The notes below the pieces were generated by a model. That model saw only the letters and a list, made by a program, of their open reading frames with translations, made no database searches and was not told the DNA's origin. DNA of 20,795 bases, from NCBI GenBank assembly GCA_934169535.1, contig CAKPOC010000012.1, positions 1-20,795 on the forward strand, written 5' to 3'. A program made the position numbers and the translations under genes. Positions 1-4,805 of this stretch are shown piece after piece. How positions within the stretch are numbered: the first letter of the stretch is position 1; each line of letters begins with the position of its first letter. Source of the stretch: an uncultured Clostridia bacterium (GTDB taxonomy: Bacteria; Bacillota; Clostridia; TANB77; CAG-508).

Positions 1-90
1 GAAGGTTATACAGTAATAAGTATGACAGGAAATTATGAGCAATTGAAATTAAAGAATTTAGATGAGAAAAATGAAGAAAATGAAAGATAA
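1..90 (+). CDS. C-terminal end of an unidentified protein (partial)
   Basis: An open frame runs from the first base to a TAA at 88-90 and gives 29 residues, beginning EGYTVISMTGNYEQLK and ending in a charged Glu/Asn/Lys tail. A strong terminator follows 6 bases after the stop, which supports this being a true gene end. The start lies outside the window. The fragment is too short to assign to a family. Confidence 0.6.
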   Translation, partial: EGYTVISMTGNYEQLKLKNLDEKNEENER

Positions 91-95
91 TTTTT

Positions 96-126
96 AGGTG
101 GAGTAATTAATTTTACTCCACCTTTT
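96..126 (+). terminator. Rho-independent terminator of the first gene
   Basis: An 11-bp stem (96-106 with 113-123, core GGTGGAGTAA / TTACTCCACC) closes a 6-base loop and ends in a T run at 123-126. It lies between two convergent genes. The T run favours the plus strand; the minus-strand side lacks a U tract. Confidence 0.75.
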
Positions 127-131
127 ACAAG

Positions 132-497
132 CTAACAATAAACTAGTTCTGAATATATAATTTCTTCAGCAGAATGCTTATAGTTATTCATAAGCTCAGT
201 CCACTTCAATGGGTCAGTATCCTTTAAATTTTCATCAATAGGATTTTTTTCTAGCATTAGTTTCATAAGTATTTCAAGCCTTTCTTTAGCCTGTATATCA
301 GTATCTACAATATGTTTCATTAAAGCACCATCTAAAAGCATTAAAGTATATTCAGCCTTTTTATGCTCTTTCAAATATTGTAATCTTAAATGTCCATACT
401 TTCCAATATGATAATAATTTTTATAATTTTCTTTTTCTAAATATAAATCAGGAATATAATAATCTCCTTCTCTGTGATATGTAATTTTACTATTCAT
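132..497 (-). CDS. tnpV: TnpV-family transposon-associated protein
   Basis: This 121-aa protein matches the TnpV family in length and layout. The N-terminal block reads ITYHREGDYYIPDL, followed by HIGKYGHLRLQYLKEHK, a middle segment with an LLDGALMKHIVDTD-like helix, and the characteristic ending of helix plus AEEIIYSELVYC. TnpV proteins are small accessory proteins found on clostridial mobile elements; their molecular role is not established. No transposase, resolvase or inverted repeats are visible here, so this is a solitary copy or a remnant whose partner genes are lost or outside the window. The ATG at 495-497 has no recognisable Shine-Dalgarno site. Its 5' end faces the small toxin-like gene at 519-608, so the toxin leader must be antisense to the tnpV start. 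Family assignment is by recall of the conserved motifs, without a search. Confidence 0.85.
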   Translation of the reverse strand: MNSKITYHREGDYYIPDLYLEKENYKNYYHIGKYGHLRLQYLKEHKKAEYTLMLLDGALMKHIVDTDIQAKERLEILMKLMLEKNPIDENLKDTDPLKWTELMNNYKHSAEEIIYSELVYC

Positions 498-518
498 ATT
501 CGCACTGGGGTGAGTATT

Positions 519-608
519 TTGTCATCTTACGAATTGATTTGGCGTCTTATAGTTTTATTATTACTTAGTAATGATAACTCTGAAGATAGTCAAGAAACTC
601 AAGATTAG
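519..608 (+). CDS. small hydrophobic peptide, candidate type I toxin (Fst-like layout)
   Basis: The frame encodes 29 residues if it starts at the TTG at 519 (MSSYELIWRLIVLLLLS, then a tail rich in Asp, Glu, Ser and Gln). An SD-like TGGGGTGAG at 506-514 is correctly placed for this TTG. A GTG at 510 in the same frame would give 32 residues but lacks an SD. The peptide has one membrane-spanning segment (about residues 5-17) and a polar, acidic C-terminus, which is the general build of Fst-type toxins (about 33 aa). I do not recognise the sequence as a known family. The surrounding RNA architecture makes the case: an immediate terminator at 622-652, a convergent small RNA, and a 12-nt repeat that starts exactly at the TTG. 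A candidate -10 (TATAAT, 455-460) lies inside the tnpV gene, without a good -35. Confidence 0.6.
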   Translation: MSSYELIWRLIVLLLLSNDNSEDSQETQD

Positions 609-621
609 TGAAAACCTAATC

Positions 622-652
622 AAAGCGGTCTGGTCAACCGCTTTATTTTTTT
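622..652 (+). terminator. terminator of the small toxin-like gene, with a U-turn type loop
   Basis: An 8-bp stem (622-629 with 637-644, AAAGCGGT / ACCGCTTT) closes the 7-base loop CTGGTCA and is followed by ATTTTTTT. The loop begins C-U-G-G, which fits the YUNR U-turn pattern used in RNA kissing. Its UGGUCAAC is complementary to GUUGACCA in the facing antisense RNA. Confidence 0.85.
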
Positions 653-654
653 GC

Positions 655-686
655 AAAAAAAATGAGATATGTGGTCAACATATCTC
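655..686 (-). terminator. terminator of the candidate antitoxin RNA
   Basis: Read on the minus strand, a perfect 9-bp stem GAGATATGT / ACATATCTC (664-672 with 678-686) closes the loop TGACC and is followed by A and eight Ts (655-662). It faces the toxin terminator with only two bases between them. Confidence 0.85.
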
Positions 687-726
687 GAGCAATTGTCATC
701 TTACAAACAACTCTCTTGCTTAAGCT
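655..726 (-). ncRNA. candidate antitoxin small RNA (~70 nt)
   Basis: A strong promoter at 733-761 should start minus-strand transcription at about 726, and an intrinsic terminator stops it at 655, giving an RNA of roughly 70 nt with no sensible ORF. The RNA carries GUAAGAUGACAA, the exact complement of the 12 bases from the toxin start codon (519-530). It also carries a terminator loop complementary to the toxin mRNA terminator loop. The two transcripts converge but do not overlap by template; they can pair only through these repeats. This is the arrangement of RNA II in the enterococcal par locus (a known system). The functional assignment here is inference. Confidence 0.6.
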
Positions 727-732
727 AGATAT

Positions 733-761
733 AGTATACTATATTTTTTATTATATGTCAA
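733..761 (-). promoter_or_regulatory. sigma-A promoter of the candidate antitoxin RNA
   Basis: On the minus strand the consensus -35 TTGACA (756-761) is separated by exactly 17 bases from the -10 TATACT (733-738). No coding region begins within reach, so the promoter fits a short RNA that ends at 655. Confidence 0.8.
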
Positions 762-899
762 ATGTTTTAAAAAAATTCATTTTAAACTTGATTTTAGACA
801 AGTGAAAATTCAAAAAAGTTATCATAGGCAAGGAAAAATATGTTATCCTTTTTATCCTCATATTTACTAATTATTATTTTGAGTTTTCTTAGAAGTTCA

Positions 900-929
900 T
901 AAAAAGAAGAGCTTATAATTTATAAGCTC
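900..929 (-). terminator. terminator after the 288-aa gene
   Basis: A 9-bp stem (909-917 with 921-929, GAGCTTATA / TATAAGCTC) with a 3-base loop lies 18 bases past the stop codon. On the minus strand it is followed by TTCTTTTTA. The stretch 762-899 between this and the antitoxin promoter holds no feature I can support. Confidence 0.75.
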
Positions 930-946
930 CTCTAAAAAATTTACTT

Positions 947-1813
947 TTATGGGATTAATACTATTCCGTAATTATAGCCTAAAGCTTCTGTTCTTCCCTT
1001 TCTTCTTCTAAATTTTCTCGTAACTACTTTTTCATTATCTGTTTTTTCGTCTGTTACAATCTCTTTATCAAAAAAGAATATGTTATTTAGTAATACGGGC
1101 TCAATATCTTTAAACTCACTTTCAAATTTATCTAAAGCGTATGGATTAGTTTCATCGATCCATTCCAAGATAGTATCAAACTCGCTACCTGTAACTAAAT
1201 GGCTGTCATAATTGGAATTAGTAAATTTGGAAATTGCATTTTTGGATTCAGTTATTTTTTTATTTTCTTCTACATATTTTTCTGAATTTACAAATTTAAT
1301 TACATTAGAATTTTTATTTTCATTTATAGACATTGGATATCTGGAAACGTACATTCCGGAATACTTTTCAATTCTTGATACTAAAAAAGCATCAATATCA
1401 TCTTTATATTTATTTTCAAAATTCTTTTCTTGTTTCCAATTTCTTTTTCCAAATTTTACTTTGCATCCACTTGGTGTTACTCCATTTTCCTTTAAATTGT
1501 TAATTGGTATATAAACTATTTGATCATAGTTTTGCCCTAAAAAATCAAACATTGTGTCATCATTCCAATTAATTTTTTTTACTTCATTTTCTGGTATGTT
1601 ATAGCATACCAAGCCTTTAGAAATTACATTTTCGGTTCTTCTTTTAGATACAGTCCATCCTACTGGAATAATTGCTTTGTTTTTTTCTCTATCTATATAA
1701 ATAGAGAGTTTTTTAGCATACCTTCCTGCTATAATTAATGGATATTCCCTTCCCCCCATTTCTTTTGTGCTAACCTTTAGCACTTTTGTAAATTTTTCTT
1801 TCCGATTTTCCAC
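947..1813 (-). CDS. unknown protein, 288 aa, with a possible FGE/SUMF-like core
   Basis: I do not recognise this gene with confidence. The start is a GTG at 1811-1813, chosen because a GGAGG at 1822-1826 lies 8 bases upstream. There is no signal peptide or membrane segment. The middle contains an IVYIPINNLKENG segment, then KYSGMYVSRYPMS (near residue 150), then SHLVTGSEFDTILEWIDETN (near 205-224). This order of a 'GFYISRY'-like strand followed by a 'S.L..G.E.D..L.W' motif resembles C-terminal lectin/formylglycine-generating-enzyme-type domains on surface and phage-like proteins of gut Clostridia. That comparison is from memory and is tentative. The C-terminus is basic (KFRRRKGR). The gene has its own promoter (1881-1909) and terminator (900-929), so it is a single-gene transcript. 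Confidence 0.75.
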   Translation of the reverse strand: MENRKEKFTKVLKVSTKEMGGREYPLIIAGRYAKKLSIYIDREKNKAIIPVGWTVSKRRTENVISKGLVCYNIPENEVKKINWNDDTMFDFLGQNYDQIVYIPINNLKENGVTPSGCKVKFGKRNWKQEKNFENKYKDDIDAFLVSRIEKYSGMYVSRYPMSINENKNSNVIKFVNSEKYVEENKKITESKNAISKFTNSNYDSHLVTGSEFDTILEWIDETNPYALDKFESEFKDIEPVLLNNIFFFDKEIVTDEKTDNEKVVTRKFRRRKGRTEALGYNYGIVLIP

Positions 1814-1880
1814 TTTTGTACCTCCCTAAGATGTTTCTTATCGGATTTTACAAGACACTAATCAATGTGCCTAGGATTAT

Positions 1881-1909
1881 ATTTTACCATATTTTTGTAT
1901 TTTTTGCAA
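1881..1909 (-). promoter_or_regulatory. promoter of the 288-aa gene
   Basis: On the minus strand TTGCAA (1904-1909), a 17-base spacer ending in TGG, and TAAAAT (1881-1886) form a good sigma-A promoter. It gives a leader of about 60 bases before the GTG start. Confidence 0.65.
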
Positions 1910-1917
1910 CTATATAA

Positions 1918-1941
1918 GGGCTATACCTTTTAGTATAGCCC
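1918..1941 (-). terminator. terminator after the 157-aa gene
   Basis: A perfect 9-bp stem GGGCTATAC / GTATAGCCC (1918-1926 with 1933-1941) lies just past the stop codon of the upstream minus-strand gene. The following minus-strand sequence (TTATATAG) is only moderately U-rich, so termination may be incomplete. Confidence 0.55.
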
Positions 1942-1947
1942 CTATTT

Positions 1948-2421
1948 TTAGTTTTCTTCTATTTTATAGCTGTATGCTTCTGTATAATTCATTGGAGATG
2001 ATATATAAGTTGTAGTCTCTTCTCCAGCTTTTGTTTCATTAATTACTCCGTTTAATTTTAGTATTTCGTTTTCTTCTTTATCTAATAGTGTTACTGTTAT
2101 AAGCTTTGTATTTACATCTTCTTCTGAGTCATTTCTTACTTTTATTATAAAGTCTGTTTTATTATCTTTAGATTCTAGTTTTGCTTCTTCTAAAGTTAAA
2201 TTTCCTAGCTTTTTTTCGCCTGTAATTTCGCTACTTACATTTATAAAAGTTCCTTCTTGGTCTTCTTTAACCCATTCTATGTTAGTATCTTTTAATGTAA
2301 CTTCATTAATTTCGTTTTTATCTGTTTTGTTTTTGTTTATAACTATTGCAATTACAGCTCCTGCTATTGCGACTGCTACAATTACAGCTATAATAATTAT
2401 TATTGTTTTCTTATTTTTCAA
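1948..2421 (-). CDS. membrane-anchored extracellular protein, 157 aa
   Basis: The N-terminus is a short basic stretch (MKNKKT) followed by a hydrophobic segment of about 23 residues (roughly 6-28), which fits an uncleaved anchor or signal. The rest is a predicted extracytoplasmic beta-sandwich of about 110 residues. Its pattern 'FIIKVRNDSEEDV..KLITVTLLDKEENEI' is typical of FxLYD/DUF4352-like domains; the fold call is an inference from pattern. The start is TTG at 2419-2421, supported by AAGGAG ending 7 bases upstream. The gene begins 11 bases after the stop of the prepilin-like gene and its SD overlaps that stop, so the two are very probably translated from one mRNA. It may assist or accompany the larger surface protein. 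Confidence 0.8.
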   Translation of the reverse strand: MKNKKTIIIIIAVIVAVAIAGAVIAIVINKNKTDKNEINEVTLKDTNIEWVKEDQEGTFINVSSEITGEKKLGNLTLEEAKLESKDNKTDFIIKVRNDSEEDVNTKLITVTLLDKEENEILKLNGVINETKAGEETTTYISSPMNYTEAYSYKIEEN

Positions 2422-2432
2422 CTTTTATCTCC

Positions 2433-4676
2433 TTATTCTACATAATAGTATGTGTCATTATTTGCATCAATTCTAGCAGTCCATGTCCTTGTACTATTTC
2501 CTGCTACATCCCACACCACAGCATACATATATACAACTGTTCCTGTTGTTATTTTTGATGATGTTGCTTGAATTCTTTTAGCTGTTCTAACTTCTCCTCT
2601 TTTACTTCCATACATCGGAACTATATCAATGTCTCCTATATATGTGTATCCAGAATCACCTTCTACTTTAAAATATCCCGATACCTTTGCTATTCCCGAT
2701 GCAGTAGGATTTCCGTATTCTTGCATACTGTTTAACTGAAGGTATGCTGTGTTTAACTTCCTATCTACACTTATTGTCAGCAATCCCTTTGATATTTCTC
2801 TTGGAGGCGTCTTATCAATATTAGTTACATTATATGAAGTATATGCTCCTGTTTTAGAACCATATTTTAATCTTGCATACACTGTTACATTTTCTTCTGA
2901 TACTGTAATTGAACTTCTTGTTGTCCAATTTGCCTCTACTGTAGGGCTTCCTGTTGTCATTTGTATTACTGCGCCTGCATTTACGGCTGTTGGCGCACTT
3001 ACCGTTACTATTACACTTTGATTTGTCCAGTTTGTATTACTTGGCGAGAAGTTTGCAGAAGTTAAGCTTAAATCTATTGAAGGTGCATTTTGTTCCCACT
3101 GTGCATATACATCTGTACTTGCACCTGTTGGTCTGTAAGTTTCTCCTGCATTTCCTATTTTCATTCCACCTGATGCTGCAGTGTACCAACCTTTTAATGT
3201 GTAACCAGATCTTGTGATTGTTGGAAGGGTTATTGCCGATTGTGAATACTGCGCCGTTAATGTTCCATTTGACGTTCCAAATGTGTAGGTTGAGCCTGAA
3301 ATTGAGCCTCCTCCTGATAAGCTCCAGCCTGTGAAAGTAAAGCTTGAATATCCTGATTCATCTGCATAAGTTCCATCATTATAATTAAAGTATACTCTTC
3401 TTTTTGCAGGTACTGTAGGATTTGATATTGTTATAGTACTTCCTGCATTTCCTGAATAGCTTGAATTTCCATTTAATGTTCCGCTTCCAGCATTTACTGT
3501 TACAGTTGAAGTTACAGCATTTTGTTCCCACTGTGCATATACATCTGTGCTTGCACCTGTTGGTTTATAAGTTGCTCCTGCATTTCCTATTTTCGTTCCA
3601 CCTGATGCTGCAGTGTACCAACCTTTTAATGTGTAACCAGATCTTGTGATTGTTGGAAGGGTTATTGCCGATTGTGAATACTGCGCCGTTAATGTTCCAT
3701 TTGACGTTCCAAATGTGTAGGTTGAGCCTGAAATTGAGCCTCCTCCTGATAAGCTCCAGCCTGTGAAAGTAAAGCTTGAATATCCTGATTCATCTGCATA
3801 AGTTCCATCATTATAATTAAAGTATACTCTTCTTTTTGCAGGTACTGTAGGATTTGATATTGTTATAGTACTTCCTGCATTTCCTGAATAGCTTGAATTT
3901 CCATTTAATGTTCCGCTTCCAGCATTTACTGTTACAGTTGAAGTTACAACTTTTTGCTCCCATTGAGCATATAACATTGTGTTAGCTGTTGGTGTATATT
4001 TGCTTCCACCATCTGCTACTTTTTTTGCCCCTGTTGCTGAGCTATACCAGCCAATAAATGTATAACCATCTCTTTGAGGAATTGGCAAAGTTACACTTCC
4101 TTGTGTATATTCAGCAACTATTTTCGCATCTCTGCTTCCAAATGTGTAAGAATCACCTGAAATTGCGCCTCCGCCATCCAATTTCCAATTGGTGAATTCA
4201 TATGTAGAACTTAAACTTGTGGAAACTGCTGTTCCATAGTTAGGGTTAAGCGTTACAATATATCCGTCTGGTGGATTTGGAGCAGGAATTGTAATTTTGC
4301 TTCCTTTTTTACCAGTGTAACTTGCATCTCCATTTAAAGTTCCTATTCCTGCGTCCACTGTTAAAGTGTATTGCGCAGTTGTAATATTTTCATTATTAAA
4401 TTTTCCTGTTAGCTCTTTTTCTAGATCTTCCTTGTCTTTTTCTACCTCGCTTATAGTTTCGTCGGTTTTTCGCTTTGAATCTTTAGTTTTTTGTATTAAA
4501 CCATTTTCTCCTACCACTAAACTAAGCGAAACACCTGCCAAAATTAGAAGGACTATTATGGTAACTACTAGCGAAATCATTGTAATACCAGCATTTTTAT
4601 GGGCATTTAAAATGCTGCTTTCTCTCTTTCTCCTTACAGCGCCAAGGCTTTTGCGTTTCATTTTATATTTATTCAT
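2433..4676 (-). CDS. prepilin-like surface protein with InlB-type (Flg_new) repeats, 747 aa
   Basis: The start is set at the ATG at 4674-4676, 9 bases after a GGAG; a longer frame up to 4802 crosses the promoter and is rejected. Residues 1-30 are basic and end NAG. A hydrophobic helix follows (31-57, beginning ITMISLVVTIIVLLIL), which is a type IV prepilin-like N-terminus with Gly-30 before the cleavage point; position 5 of the mature form is Ser, not the usual Glu. A charged linker (61-100) leads to three repeats of about 144 residues (roughly 103-242, 243-386, 387-530). Each repeat has GY(T)..GWY and LYAQWEQ-type motifs of Listeria-Bacteroides/InlB B-repeats. The C-terminus (about 531-747) looks like one or two Ig-like domains, with an NIDKTPP boundary. 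Repeats 2 and 3 are almost identical in DNA. It is probably an adhesin or pseudopilin-like surface protein. Confidence 0.85.
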   Translation of the reverse strand: MNKYKMKRKSLGAVRRKRESSILNAHKNAGITMISLVVTIIVLLILAGVSLSLVVGENGLIQKTKDSKRKTDETISEVEKDKEDLEKELTGKFNNENITTAQYTLTVDAGIGTLNGDASYTGKKGSKITIPAPNPPDGYIVTLNPNYGTAVSTSLSSTYEFTNWKLDGGGAISGDSYTFGSRDAKIVAEYTQGSVTLPIPQRDGYTFIGWYSSATGAKKVADGGSKYTPTANTMLYAQWEQKVVTSTVTVNAGSGTLNGNSSYSGNAGSTITISNPTVPAKRRVYFNYNDGTYADESGYSSFTFTGWSLSGGGSISGSTYTFGTSNGTLTAQYSQSAITLPTITRSGYTLKGWYTAASGGTKIGNAGATYKPTGASTDVYAQWEQNAVTSTVTVNAGSGTLNGNSSYSGNAGSTITISNPTVPAKRRVYFNYNDGTYADESGYSSFTFTGWSLSGGGSISGSTYTFGTSNGTLTAQYSQSAITLPTITRSGYTLKGWYTAASGGMKIGNAGETYRPTGASTDVYAQWEQNAPSIDLSLTSANFSPSNTNWTNQSVIVTVSAPTAVNAGAVIQMTTGSPTVEANWTTRSSITVSEENVTVYARLKYGSKTGAYTSYNVTNIDKTPPREISKGLLTISVDRKLNTAYLQLNSMQEYGNPTASGIAKVSGYFKVEGDSGYTYIGDIDIVPMYGSKRGEVRTAKRIQATSSKITTGTVVYMYAVVWDVAGNSTRTWTARIDANNDTYYYVE
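3085..3948 (-). repeat. tandem duplication, two 432-bp units
   Basis: Unit 3085-3516 is followed directly by unit 3517-3948. By eye they differ at only a few bases, all within the first ~90 bases of each unit (for example near 3115/3547, 3140/3572 and 3170/3602). The remaining ~340 bases appear identical. Each unit encodes one InlB-type repeat of 144 residues in frame. The next upstream coding unit (past 3948) is clearly diverged. Confidence 0.9.
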
Positions 4677-4737
4677 TTTCTTTTGCTCCTTTGCATTTAA
4701 CTTTTGCAATTTTATATTAGTCTTACTATTAATTAGA

Positions 4738-4766
4738 ATTATACCGATAAAGCAATAGCTAGTCAA
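4738..4766 (-). promoter_or_regulatory. promoter of the prepilin-like gene
   Basis: On the minus strand TTGACT (4761-4766), a 17-base spacer and a perfect TATAAT (4738-4743) lie 62 bases before the ATG at 4676. The expected mRNA start is near 4731, downstream of the earlier in-frame ATG at 4802, which confirms the shorter start. Confidence 0.8.
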
Positions 4767-4775
4767 GGCTCTCTC

Positions 4776-4805
4776 AAAAAATTTAATAAAATTGTAATTC
4801 AATTT
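4776..4805 (-). terminator. weak terminator after the P-type ATPase gene
   Basis: A 6-bp AT-rich stem AAATTG / CAATTT (4789-4794 with 4800-4805) overlaps the stop codon. On the minus strand it is followed by a T-rich stretch including TTTTTT (4776-4781). It is weak, and read-through into the next operon is possible. Confidence 0.35.

Noticed and set aside
132..497. Complete transposon or insertion sequence around tnpV
   Set aside because: No transposase, recombinase, terminal inverted repeats or target duplication could be found within reach.
510..518. GTG at 510 as start of the toxin-like peptide
   Set aside because: No SD precedes it, whereas the TTG at 519 has TGGGGTGAG at the right distance and coincides with the start of the complementary repeat. 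It remains possible that both are used.
803..880. Plus-strand frame reading SYHRQGKICYP, faintly like the TnpV motif YHREGDYYIP
   Set aside because: It runs only about 23 codons without an SD, and the matching DNA stretch is only about 19 of 30 bases alike; chance is as likely as a tnpV remnant.
4366..4758. Plus-strand open frame of 130 codons opposite the prepilin-like gene
   Set aside because: It is a shadow of the coding strand: hydrophobic low-complexity translation, no SD, and it crosses the promoter. Similar plus-strand frames opposite smc, the ATPase and comM were rejected for the same reason.
4677..4802. N-terminal extension of the prepilin-like gene to an ATG at 4802
   Set aside because: A promoter with a perfect -10 (4738-4743) lies within it and its start would precede the mRNA start; the ATG at 4676 has a proper SD.
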